A program made the position numbers and the translations under genes. Below, one piece after another: positions 8,375 through 16,216 of a DNA stretch of 64,000 nt. The notes under the pieces were generated by a model, which was not told the DNA's origin, ran no database searches, and was given only the letters and a program-made list of their open reading frames with translations. Each line of letters begins with the position of its first letter. Position 1 is the first letter of the stretch. This stretch comes from Phycisphaeraceae bacterium (GTDB lineage Bacteria; Planctomycetota; Phycisphaerae; Phycisphaerales; SM1A02), in assembly GCA_019636755.1 (NCBI GenBank), contig JAHBWZ010000008.1, positions 39,900 through 103,899 of the forward strand, written 5' to 3'.

Positions 8375-9297
8375 GCCGTCGGCTCCCCATCGAGTGCCCG
8401 GCCGGTCCGCGCCATGAAGACGTCGGCCAGCGTGGGGGGGGCCACGGAGAAGGGCGCCCCGCGCTCGAGCAGCAGGCGCAGGACCGTGTCCTGGTCCGCG
8501 GGATCGAAGGAACGCGTCCATCCGCCGCCGACCCGGCACCACGACGGCGTCTCGTGTGCCGGCGGCACGAAGCCGGTGTCGGGAACGACGACGCGCCGCG
8601 CGCCGAGTCCGGCACGGAGCGCCGCCGGGGCACCGTCGCAGACGATGCGCCCCGTGTCCATCAGCAGGACGCGGTCGGCGCGATCCGCTTCGTCGACGAG
8701 ATGGGTCGCGGACAGGATCGTCACGTCGCGCCGACGGCGCTCGGTCTCCAGGGCATCGAGAAACCCGGTCCGCGCCGCCGGATCGAGTCCGACGGTCGCC
8801 TCGTCCAGGAGAAGCACCCGCGGATCGTGCAGGAGCGCCCGCGCAAGGTCCGCCCGGCGCTGCTGACCGCCGGAGAGCCCGCGTGTGCGGCGCCCGGCGA
8901 TCTCCCGCAGACCCAGGGCGCCGAGGCGCCCGTCGATCGCCGCCGCGGCACGCGCGCCGCGGAGTCCGTGGAGTCCCGCCTCCAGCCCCAGGTTCTCTCG
9001 GATCGTCAGGTGGGGATCGAGCGCCGGCTGCTGGAAGACGACGCCGAGCGCGTGGCGCGCCCGGACCGGCGCCATGCCCAGCAGCGACACCGACCCGGCC
9101 GCCGGCGCAAGCAGTCCGCAGAGCACGCGGAAGAGCGTGCTCTTCCCGCTGCCGTTCGGACCGAGCAGCGCGACGTGCTCGCCGGCGGTGATCGAGAACG
9201 ACACGCCGTCGAGCGCGAGGACCGTGTCTCCGCGCGGAAGCGCGTATGCGAACCGCAGACCGTCGGCCGAGATCGCGGGCGCCCGGTCCTCGGTCAT
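8371..9297 (-). CDS. ABC transporter ATP-binding protein (exporter type)
   Basis: The ATPase of the exporter, 308 residues. Walker A is GPNGSGKS (46-53), the signature LSGGQ follows, and Walker B is VLLLDEATVGLD, the form seen in DrrA-like ABC-2 exporters. The C-terminal 80 residues form the usual accessory domain of this group. The ATG at 9297 was chosen because it overlaps the upstream redoxin stop (ATGA) and sits just before the first conserved strand. It is coupled by ATGA to the permease as well. Confidence 0.92.
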   Translation of the reverse strand: MTEDRAPAISADGLRFAYALPRGDTVLALDGVSFSITAGEHVALLGPNGSGKSTLFRVLCGLLAPAAGSVSLLGMAPVRARHALGVVFQQPALDPHLTIRENLGLEAGLHGLRGARAAAAIDGRLGALGLREIAGRRTRGLSGGQQRRADLARALLHDPRVLLLDEATVGLDPAARTGFLDALETERRRRDVTILSATHLVDEADRADRVLLMDTGRIVCDGAPAALRAGLGARRVVVPDTGFVPPAHETPSWCRVGGGWTRSFDPADQDTVLRLLLERGAPFSVAPPTLADVFMARTGRALDGEPTA

Positions 9298-9908
9298 CGG
9301 CGCCCTGCCGCCGGCGTGCGCGGATGCGATCCGTCCGCCGGTTCGACCGGCGCGTCCGGGCGCCACTTGATGCTGCAGCCGATGGACGGGCGCTGGTCCG
9401 GTGCGGGCCGGCGTCCGTCGAGCAGTGCCGTGACCGCCGCGCGGAGCGCGGCCCCGGTCACGGGGATGTCGGAGCCGGGCCGGCTCTCGTCCAGACAGCC
9501 CCGATACGCCAGGCGCCGATCGGCGTCATAGACGAAGAAGTCCGGCGTGCACGCGGCCCCGAAGGCGCGCGCGGTCGCCTGCGTTTCGTCGAACAGATAT
9601 GGAAAGTCCCAGCCCTGGGCGGCGGCCTCTTCGATCATGCGAGGAGGCGCGTCATCGGGATAGGACACCGGGTCGTTGCTGTTGATCGCGATGAACCGGG
9701 CGCCGCGCGGCCGCAGGTCCCGGTCGAGCTGCGCCAGCCCGGCGGCGATGTGCCGGACGAACGGACAGTGATTGCAGATGAACCCGATAACGAGGACGCG
9801 GGCGTCCTCGAAATCCTCCGGCCCGAAGGCGCCGCCGCGCGGATCGGGGAGGCGGAACGGCGGCAGCGGCGACCCGAGCGGTCGCATCGTCGATGTCAGC
9901 GGTGGCAT
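9294..9908 (-). CDS. Thioredoxin-fold redoxin (AhpC/TSA-like)
   Basis: A 204-residue thioredoxin-fold protein without a signal peptide. The redox motif is FICNHCPFVRHI, with Cys45 and Cys48; CNHCPFV is characteristic of a bacterial redoxin subgroup annotated as thiol-disulfide isomerase or alkyl hydroperoxide reductase-like. It continues with INSNDP, a cis-Pro segment ACTPDFFVYD, and YRGCLDES. It is the first gene of the operon with the ABC exporter and is coupled by a 4-base overlap, suggesting that export and thiol redox state are linked. The exact substrate is unknown. Confidence 0.88.
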   Translation of the reverse strand: MPPLTSTMRPLGSPLPPFRLPDPRGGAFGPEDFEDARVLVIGFICNHCPFVRHIAAGLAQLDRDLRPRGARFIAINSNDPVSYPDDAPPRMIEEAAAQGWDFPYLFDETQATARAFGAACTPDFFVYDADRRLAYRGCLDESRPGSDIPVTGAALRAAVTALLDGRRPAPDQRPSIGCSIKWRPDAPVEPADGSHPRTPAAGRR

Positions 9909-9926
9909 GACGTCAACGATACATGC

Positions 9927-10583
9927 TCAGCCGTCCCGGCGGCGCCGGCGGACGGCCAGCAGCGCGGCGACGCCCAGCAGCGGGAGCGACCCCGAAGCAG
10001 GGACGGTCGGAATCTCCTTCAGGACGAAGATCGCCGGCGCCGCGCCGCTGAGATCCACATCGATCACGAGCCCGCCGGCGACGACGCCCGGGAACCAGAA
10101 TCCACCGTCCGCGATCGAGCCGCCGGAGAACGAGACGGTCTTGAGATCCTCGGAGAAGACCATCGACGTGAATGGTTCGTAGGAGAAGTCCGCGGAGGCC
10201 AGCGGATTCCAGTGTGCGCGGGCGCCCATCAGGATCATGTCGAAGCCGTTCCAGGCCTGCCCGGTGCTGTTGAACACCGCCTCGTCGGTGATCACGATCC
10301 GGCTCACGGTCTGCGCGTCGGCGGCCGTCTGCCGGAAGGTGATGTTCAGCGGTGCCGGTCGTCCCGTGAACGGATCGATGTCCACGAACTGCGCGAACTT
10401 CTCGATGACCAGGATGTCGTCCTGGATGCTCGCGAAATCCACCGCCACGTCGAGCACGTTCGGGTCGTTGACGATGGCTTCCCAGCCGCCGGCCAGCGGA
10501 ATGACGACTGCCGCCGGCGCGGCACCAGCCAGGGCGGCTCCGGCCAGCGCGGCCACGGCCCACACGGTCCTCTCGGAACGCAT
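9927..10583 (-). CDS. Secreted protein with PEP-CTERM-like anchor
   Basis: A 218-residue protein with a clear signal peptide (MRSERTVWAVAALAGAALAG, ending APAAVV). The body is beta-rich and unrecognised (residues about 30-185). The tail reads VPASGSLPLLGVAALLAV followed by RRRRR, the plan of a PEP-CTERM sorting signal (motif, hydrophobic helix, Arg cluster) but with VPAS where VPEP is usual. Such tails are expected to be cut by an exosortase and the protein anchored at the surface. The ATG at 10583 follows GAAGAGAG at a reasonable distance. Function unknown. Confidence 0.8.
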   Translation of the reverse strand: MRSERTVWAVAALAGAALAGAAPAAVVIPLAGGWEAIVNDPNVLDVAVDFASIQDDILVIEKFAQFVDIDPFTGRPAPLNITFRQTAADAQTVSRIVITDEAVFNSTGQAWNGFDMILMGARAHWNPLASADFSYEPFTSMVFSEDLKTVSFSGGSIADGGFWFPGVVAGGLVIDVDLSGAAPAIFVLKEIPTVPASGSLPLLGVAALLAVRRRRRDG

Positions 10584-10946
10584 CGTTTCGCTCTCTTCTC
10601 GATGTGACCCGGGCGACCGGCCCGAGAATGATCCTCGGGGCGAGGCGCCAGGGCTCCCACGCGGATCGCGACGGCTCGAGCCCTGGTCGGCGTCCGGACG
10701 GACCAACCGCGCAGGGGCGATGACGACGGGTTCCGGTGGGTGACTCTCTCTTCTCGTTCTCTCTGCCTGTCGGCCACGAGCGACCGCAGGCGACTCGATT
10801 CACGCCGGCCGGGTGTGTCGGTGTTTCTCCGAGTCCTCAGGCTGTCCCCGTGACCGGGCCAGTGGATGAACCAGTGGCCCGACCGGCGGACGAGGCTCGG
10901 GAAGGTGCGTTGCCTTCACACCGCGCACCATGACGGCGCAGCGAAT
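10584..10946. other. Intergenic region, 363 bp
   Basis: Lies between the end of the leftward MnmE-like gene and the start of the leftward PEP-CTERM-like gene. It should hold the terminator of the first and the promoter of the second. A strong hairpin is present at 10856-10880. Pyrimidine-rich CTCTCTCTTCTCGTTCTCTC lies at 10743-10762. I find no convincing gene in either strand. Confidence 0.55.
10856..10880 (-). terminator. Hairpin downstream of the MnmE-like gene
   Basis: The arms GGGCCAGTGG and CCAGTGGCCC pair over ten positions with one G-G mismatch, around an ATGAA loop. It lies about 70 bases after the stop of the leftward GTPase gene, the right place for a transcription terminator, but no T-run follows on either strand, so termination is only likely. 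Confidence 0.4.
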
Positions 10947-11954
10947 CTACCCCGCGCCGGTGTCCTCCGCAAGCATTTTCTCGGAATCATCGGTCGACGC
11001 CCCCGACGGCCCGCGGAGGAGCCGATGCCGGATGCATGCCAGCAGCGCCGCGATCCCGTCCCCGGTGCGCGCCGAGACGCAGAGGTCGGCGCCGGCAAGC
11101 GCCCCGAGATCCGACTTGAGCCCGATCCGGAGGTCGGGCCGGCGCGACAGGACCGCCGGCCCTCCGGCCGGACCGTCCGCCGGACCGTCCGTCGGACACG
11201 CCGGATGATCCGGTGACCCCGCGACGATGAGCAGGTCCGCCGATTCCAGCACCGGCTGTGCGGCGCGGATGGCCGCCATCTCCAGCGGGTCCTCCGTCGG
11301 GCGCCACCCGGGCGTATCCGCCCAACGGACCACGAGCCCGCCCAGGTCCAGGCGGGTGACGGTCCAGTCGCGGGTCGTTCCCGCGCCGGGATCCGTCACG
11401 GCGGAGGCGCGACCGCAGAGCGCGTTGAGCAGCGAGCTCTTCCCGCAGCCGGGCGGTCCCGCGATCGCCACCAGCGGCGGATCGACCAGGCGATCCAGGC
11501 GGTCCACGCCGGGGATCGCCGTGTCGGCGCGGCCGGAGATCGCCCCGGTGAGAACCGGAACCGCGAGGGGACTCGCCGCCCGTGACAGCGCCTCCAGCAG
11601 CGATGCCTCGCGGGCATCGCGTGCCTCGGGGAATCGCTCGCGCGGCGCGCCGGTCGTTTCGCGAAGGCCGGCCCGCCGGAGCCGGTCGGTGATCGCGGCC
11701 ACGACCGCGGCTCCCCCGTGCGGTGTCACCAGCAGGGTGTCTGCGTCAAGGCGCGCCGCGAGCCCGGCATCCACGCCCGCGAGGTCGGCGTACGCCACGG
11801 CGCCGGGCAGCGCGGGGAACGGTCGGACCACGCGGACGAGCGTCGATGCCGGCCCGGTCAGCCGGATGATCGCGATCGCGCCGGGCTCGGCGGAGGTCAG
11901 GACCTCGAACGCCGCCGCGGGCGCGGGCGCGGGCGCGCCCAGGGGTCCGGTCAT
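10947..11954 (-). CDS. MnmE-like GTPase without the MnmE C-terminus
   Basis: A 335-residue soluble GTPase. The N-terminus resembles the MnmE tetrahydrofolate-binding domain in degenerate form (GAIAIIRLTGP at 25-35, TPHGG at 77-81). The G domain has the P-loop GPPGCGKSS (166-174), G2 GTTRD (192-196) and G3 DTPG (213-216); G4 appears as LKSD rather than NKxD. MnmE proper is about 450 residues and ends in a Cys-Ile-Gly-Lys motif needed for tRNA wobble-uridine modification. Here the helical region between the domains is short and the chain ends in a GASTDD-rich tail without that Cys. A paralogue with changed function is likely. The start overlaps the coaX stop (ATGA). Confidence 0.72.
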   Translation of the reverse strand: MTGPLGAPAPAPAAAFEVLTSAEPGAIAIIRLTGPASTLVRVVRPFPALPGAVAYADLAGVDAGLAARLDADTLLVTPHGGAAVVAAITDRLRRAGLRETTGAPRERFPEARDAREASLLEALSRAASPLAVPVLTGAISGRADTAIPGVDRLDRLVDPPLVAIAGPPGCGKSSLLNALCGRASAVTDPGAGTTRDWTVTRLDLGGLVVRWADTPGWRPTEDPLEMAAIRAAQPVLESADLLIVAGSPDHPACPTDGPADGPAGGPAVLSRRPDLRIGLKSDLGALAGADLCVSARTGDGIAALLACIRHRLLRGPSGASTDDSEKMLAEDTGAG

Positions 11955-12826
11955 GTCGAGGCCGCGCCCGATGCGGCGCGGGCCGCGATCGCGATGCCGC
12001 GCAGCACGAGGTCCGGCACCACGCGGTCGATGAGCGGCTCATCGCGGAACAGCATCGCCGCGTCGCCGCCCGTGGCGACGACGGTCGGGTAGGCCGCGTA
12101 CCGCTCGGCGTAGAGATCGATCATGCGGGCCGTCAGTCCGCGGACACCGTGGTAGACGCCCAGTCGCATGGCCGAGGCGGTGGATCGGCCGAACGGATCC
12201 TCTTCCGGCATCGCCATCGCAATGGCCGGGAGGCGTTCCGTGCCGGTGTGGAGCGCCTCGAGCTGCATCCGGAGGCCGGGCGCGATGGCGCCGCCGTGGA
12301 ACGTCCCCTCGCCGTCCACGAAGTCCACCGTCACCGCGGTGCCTGCATCGATCACGATGCACGCCTGCTGAAGGACCTCGTACGCGGCCAGCGCGGCGAG
12401 CAGTCGATCGACGCCCGGAGTCGTGTCCGGGTCCAGCGCGGTCGCGATGGGGACGGGCACGTCGGTGCCCACGCGCTGGACGGTCGCCCCGAGCGATCGT
12501 TCGAGGTGGTCGGCGATCGGATCCGCCGACTGGTCGCGGACGGACGCGAGGAGGATCCGCGGCACCGCGCCGAGGCCGGAGAGGTGCGTCCGGATCCACG
12601 CCTCGACGGCCTCCCGGACGGGCGGGTGCGGTCCGTCGGCCGCCGTCGCGCCGGTGCCCGCGGTGCCCGGCGATGGTCCGTCCGGCGCGGGCCCCGGTGC
12701 CGCGTCCGTCGCGTCGGGCCGGAGCGGGAAGGCCGCGGTGGACTCCGGCTCCGGGCCGTCCCGGAACAGCCCGATGCGCACGCGACTGTTGCCCACGCTC
12801 AGGGCGATGAGTGGCTCGATCGACAT
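11951..12826 (-). CDS. coaX: Type III pantothenate kinase-like protein
   Basis: Phosphorylates pantothenate in the first step of coenzyme A synthesis. It has the ASKHA fold motifs of CoaX: PGVDRLLA (Asp140), VIDAGTAVTVD (Asp160) and FHGGAIAPG near 177-185, then ATGGDA near the C-terminus. The first phosphate-binding motif, normally DxGNT, reads SVGNSR, so the usually invariant Asp is Ser10. A Gly/Pro/Ala-rich insert of about 30 residues (around 40-70) separates the N-terminal strands from the rest. The 291-residue length is slightly above the usual 250-260 because of the insert. It is coupled to the MnmE-like GTPase downstream and divergent from the next gene with only 24 bases between. Confidence 0.85.
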   Translation of the reverse strand: MSIEPLIALSVGNSRVRIGLFRDGPEPESTAAFPLRPDATDAAPGPAPDGPSPGTAGTGATAADGPHPPVREAVEAWIRTHLSGLGAVPRILLASVRDQSADPIADHLERSLGATVQRVGTDVPVPIATALDPDTTPGVDRLLAALAAYEVLQQACIVIDAGTAVTVDFVDGEGTFHGGAIAPGLRMQLEALHTGTERLPAIAMAMPEEDPFGRSTASAMRLGVYHGVRGLTARMIDLYAERYAAYPTVVATGGDAAMLFRDEPLIDRVVPDLVLRGIAIAARAASGAAST

Positions 12827-12850
12827 GGGCGCATTCTATGAGACGGGACT

Positions 12851-13219
12851 ATGGTTGCCGCCGCGCCCGCGCCGTGCGGGCACCGCCCCATGCTCAAGAT
12901 CGGCCTCATCCTCGGTCCGCTCGCCATGCTCCTGGGCCTCCTTCGGGACCGCGGGCCGGCCGGGCGGTTCGTCGACGCGGGCGCCATCTCCCCGGACACG
13001 GCCCGGCGCCCGTCAGCGCTGGGCATCGAGCGGCCTGGATCACTGGCGGGACTGCTTCGCGCGGGCGTGCTGACCGCGCTGCCGGATGGCCGGGTCTTCG
13101 TCGATCCCGGGCGCTTCCGGCGGCGGCGCCGCCGGACGATTGCCGCGGCGATCGGCCTGTACGTGGTTGCAGCGGCCGTGGTGGTCGTCACCGTGATGGT
13201 CGTGCGGTCCGATCGATGA
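12851..13219 (+). CDS. Small membrane protein upstream of aat
   Basis: A 122-residue protein with two hydrophobic segments, IGLILGPLAMLLGLL near residues 17-31 and TIAAAIGLYVVAAAVVVVTV near the C-terminus (after FRRRRRR, which predicts the preceding loop faces the cytosol). The start is uncertain: GTG/ATG candidates exist at 12851 and 12890 (MLKIG). Its stop overlaps the aat start by 4 bases, supporting translation of this frame. Family and function are not recognised. Confidence 0.55.
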   Translation: MVAAAPAPCGHRPMLKIGLILGPLAMLLGLLRDRGPAGRFVDAGAISPDTARRPSALGIERPGSLAGLLRAGVLTALPDGRVFVDPGRFRRRRRRTIAAAIGLYVVAAAVVVVTVMVVRSDR

Positions 13220-13914
13220 GCGCCTCCGACGACGATCCCACCCGCCAGCGCCGCGCCGGCAGTGCCGGGCCGGGCAGGCTCCGCGACGCGATTCCGCCCG
13301 AGCAGTTGATCGCGGCCTACGCCCAGGGCATCTTCCCGATGGCGGATCCCGACGGGTCGATCGGCTGGTATCGCCCGACGCACCGGGCGATTCTGCCGCT
13401 CGACGCACTGCGCATCCCGCGCTCACTGCGGCGGACCGTGCGCCGGGGCATCTTCGAGATCACGAGCGATCGGGCGTTTCCCGAGGTCGTCCGCGCCTGC
13501 GCCGAGCGGCCGGCCGCGGTCGGGTCGTGGATCGACGATCGCTTCGTTGCCGGCTACACGCGCCTCCAGGGGCTCGGACGCGCGCACAGCGTGGAGGCGT
13601 GGCGGGGGGGGCGACTGGTCGGCGGACTGTATGGCGTGCACCTGGGCAGCGCGTTCTTCGGCGAATCGATGTTCGTCCGCCCGGAGGCGGGCGGCACCGA
13701 CGCCTCGAAGGTCTGCCTTGTGCACCTGGTGGCGCACCTGCGTGCGCGCGGATTCACGCTGCTGGACTCGCAGATCATGAACGACCACATGGCGCAGTTC
13801 GGGGTGATCGAGATCACGCACGCCCGGTTCGTCCGGCGGCTGCGTGCCGCGCTCGACCGGTCGGCGGCATGGGAGCCGTTCGTGCCGGCGGATCCGGATG
13901 CGGTGATTCCGTAG
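13216..13914 (+). CDS. aat: Leucyl/phenylalanyl-tRNA--protein transferase
   Basis: Adds Leu or Phe to proteins with N-terminal Arg or Lys, marking them for ClpS/ClpAP degradation (N-degron pathway). The 232 residues show the family landmarks: LIAAYAQGIFPMA near the start, then WYRPTHRAILPL, GSWIDDRFVAGYTRLQ, AHSVEAWRGGRLVGGLYGV, FFGESMF and the LLDSQ segment near the end. The ATG at 13216 overlaps the small membrane protein gene (ATGA); the longer upstream open frame has no family similarity. Confidence 0.95.
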   Translation: MSASDDDPTRQRRAGSAGPGRLRDAIPPEQLIAAYAQGIFPMADPDGSIGWYRPTHRAILPLDALRIPRSLRRTVRRGIFEITSDRAFPEVVRACAERPAAVGSWIDDRFVAGYTRLQGLGRAHSVEAWRGGRLVGGLYGVHLGSAFFGESMFVRPEAGGTDASKVCLVHLVAHLRARGFTLLDSQIMNDHMAQFGVIEITHARFVRRLRAALDRSAAWEPFVPADPDAVIP

Positions 13915-13924
13915 AATCGCCGTC

Positions 13925-16216
13925 GTGGCCGTCTCTTCCGTCCTTCCCTCGGCGTTCCATCGTCGGCTCACGATGATCGCGGCGGCATTCCTGGCGGTCT
14001 GCATGCCGCTGGCGGCGCAGCTGATCCGGCTCCAGGTGGTGGACGGTGCGGCGAACCTGGCCGAGGCCGAGCAGGCGCTGGTGCGTCACGAGGTGCTGCC
14101 CACCGTGCGCGGCACGATCCGTGACCGGCACGGGCGCATCCTCGCCGTCGATCGCCCCGTGTACGCGCTCGCTCTGGAGTACACCTTCATCGACGGAACC
14201 TGGGTCGAGCGGGAGGCGCGCCGCGGAGCGATCCGGGAGGCCGGGCGCCGGCGATGGGCGGGCATGGAGCCCGATGCGCGGCGCGTGCTGCTGGATGCCC
14301 ATCGCGCCGCGCGGGAGGCGGAACGGGAGGCGCTGCTGGACGAGATCGCGGCGATGGCGGACATCCCGCGCGACGTGATCGACGCCCAGGTGGCGGCCGT
14401 GGTGCGCCGCGTCGAGGCGCTGGCCGGCCAGGTGCATGCGCGACAGCGCGACCTGGAGCGCAGCCGCCGGGGGGACGAGGCGGCGGCGGCCTTCCGGCCG
14501 GATCCCATCCGGGAGCAGCGCCAGCCGCACGAGATCCACGCGCCGCTGCCGGACGATCGCGCGTTCCTGCTGCGCGCCCTGGAGCGCGAGCGGCCGGGCA
14601 TCCTGCGCATCATCGATACGCACCGGCGGGAGTATCCATGGCTCGATGCCGAGGTCCTGCTCGATCGGACGTCGCTCCCCGGCCTGCTCCGCGCCGGTCG
14701 CCCCGCCTTCGTGCGCGTGCAGGGCGTGGCGGATCACCTGCTTGGCCAGATGCGCCCGGCGTGGGCGGAGGACGTCGCCAGGCGGCCGATGCGCGATGCG
14801 ACGAACGGCGAGATCATCGACCTGGGCGGCTACGGGATCTCCGGTGACGTGATCGGAAGCGCTGGCCTCGAGCGATCCCTGGAGGATGTGCTGCGCGGGC
14901 AGCGCGGCGAAGCGCGATGGCGCGTCGATTCGGACGGCATCAGTCGCGTGGATCCCGTTCCCGGGCAGGACATCGATCTCACGATCGACGTCGCGCTGCA
15001 GTCCCGCGTGCAGGCGATCCTCTCGCCGGCGTTCGGTCTCTGCCAGGTGCAGCCGTGGCATGACAATCCCGCGCTTCCGCCGGGGACGCCACTCGCCGCG
15101 GCGGTCGTGATCCTGGAGGTGTCGACGGGCGAGATCCTCGCCATGGCGTCCTCGCCGTCGCGGGCGGACGCGGCCGACATGGATGCGGCCGCGCAGCGCC
15201 TGCGGTCGCCGTGGATCAACCGGCCGGCGGAGGCGATCTACCCGCCGGGGTCGATCGTGAAGCCGCTCATCCTGGTCGGCGCGGTGACGGATGGCGTGCA
15301 CTCGCTCACTGAACCGATCGTCTGCACCGGGCACTTCTTCCGGGATCAGCCCGAGGCGGCGCGCTGCTGGATCTACCGCGCGCACTTCGGTTTCGAGACA
15401 CACGGCGCGCTGCGCGCCGAGGAAGCGCTCGCCCGCTCCTGCAACATATTCTTCTACGCGCTGGCCGATCGACTGGGGAACCGCGGGGTCGTCGAGTGGC
15501 TGGGCTGGTTCGGCACCGGTCGGCACATCGCGCCGGATCTCGCGTGGCGCGAATCGCCCCGGGCCGCGTGGACCGGCGCGGTCGCCGGCAGTCTGCCTCC
15601 GGCCGGCCGCGGCGGGCGCTTCGAGACGATCCTGCTCGGGATCGGGCAGGGGCCGGTCGCGTGGACGCCGCTGCACGCGGCGAATGCGTACGCACAACTG
15701 GCGCGCGGCGGGCTCGTCCGCGATCCGGTCATCGTGCGCGGCACCCCGCCGCGGGACTGGTCGGGCGGCGCGCCGGCCGAGGCGGAGGGCGCGACACCGC
15801 GTGCCGACCGGCGCCTGGATCCCGCCGCCGTCGCGGCCGCGCTGCGGGGCCTTCGGGACTCGGTCAGGGAGCGCTACGGGACCAGCCACCACATCCGGCC
15901 CGGCGACGACCGCGCGGAGGAGGTGCTCTTCCCGCCCGGCGCGGTGGAGGTCTTCGCGAAGACGGGTACCGCGCAGGCACCGCCGTGGGACAGGGACGGC
16001 GACGGCGTTCTCTCGGAGACGGAGCGTGCCACGACCCCGGACCACGCGTGGTTCGTCGGCCTGGTCGGACCGACCGGCGGGGCGCCGCTGCATGCGATCG
16101 CGGTGATCGTGGAACACGGCGGATCCGGTGGCCGGGTCGCCGGACCGGTGGCGGCACAGGTCATCCGGGCGCTGCAGCGCGAACGGCATCTGCCGGACGG
16201 GGGGACGAGCCCATGA
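13925..16216 (+). CDS. Class B penicillin-binding protein (PBP2/FtsI type)
   Basis: A peptidoglycan DD-transpeptidase anchored by one N-terminal membrane helix (residues about 16-34). The dimerisation domain starts with LPTVRGTIRDRHGRILAVD, the usual class B entry. The catalytic motifs are all present: Ser443-x-x-Lys446 in YPPGSIVKP, SCN at 505-507, and KTGTAQ from Lys679. At 763 residues it is large because of an Arg/Glu/Ala-rich helical insert (about 100-200) in the N-terminal domain. The neighbour is a RodA/FtsW glycosyltransferase with which it should form a SEDS-bPBP pair. Position before murE recalls ftsI, while the N-terminus resembles PBP2, so the symbol is left open. Confidence 0.92.
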   Translation: MAVSSVLPSAFHRRLTMIAAAFLAVCMPLAAQLIRLQVVDGAANLAEAEQALVRHEVLPTVRGTIRDRHGRILAVDRPVYALALEYTFIDGTWVEREARRGAIREAGRRRWAGMEPDARRVLLDAHRAAREAEREALLDEIAAMADIPRDVIDAQVAAVVRRVEALAGQVHARQRDLERSRRGDEAAAAFRPDPIREQRQPHEIHAPLPDDRAFLLRALERERPGILRIIDTHRREYPWLDAEVLLDRTSLPGLLRAGRPAFVRVQGVADHLLGQMRPAWAEDVARRPMRDATNGEIIDLGGYGISGDVIGSAGLERSLEDVLRGQRGEARWRVDSDGISRVDPVPGQDIDLTIDVALQSRVQAILSPAFGLCQVQPWHDNPALPPGTPLAAAVVILEVSTGEILAMASSPSRADAADMDAAAQRLRSPWINRPAEAIYPPGSIVKPLILVGAVTDGVHSLTEPIVCTGHFFRDQPEAARCWIYRAHFGFETHGALRAEEALARSCNIFFYALADRLGNRGVVEWLGWFGTGRHIAPDLAWRESPRAAWTGAVAGSLPPAGRGGRFETILLGIGQGPVAWTPLHAANAYAQLARGGLVRDPVIVRGTPPRDWSGGAPAEAEGATPRADRRLDPAAVAAALRGLRDSVRERYGTSHHIRPGDDRAEEVLFPPGAVEVFAKTGTAQAPPWDRDGDGVLSETERATTPDHAWFVGLVGPTGGAPLHAIAVIVEHGGSGGRVAGPVAAQVIRALQRERHLPDGGTSP

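Noticed and set aside
10739..10933. Small frame in the gap after the MnmE-like gene
   Set aside because: No ribosome site, no motif, and its composition is unlike that of neighbouring genes; it also includes a strong hairpin.
10947..11954. Standard mnmE call
   Set aside because: The protein is too short and lacks the C-terminal CIGK motif and a clear NKxD, so it is described only as MnmE-like.
12811..13215. Longer aat with an upstream extension
   Set aside because: The extra residues are Arg/Pro-rich, overlap a better small membrane protein frame, and ATG 13216 has a 4-base overlap with that gene.
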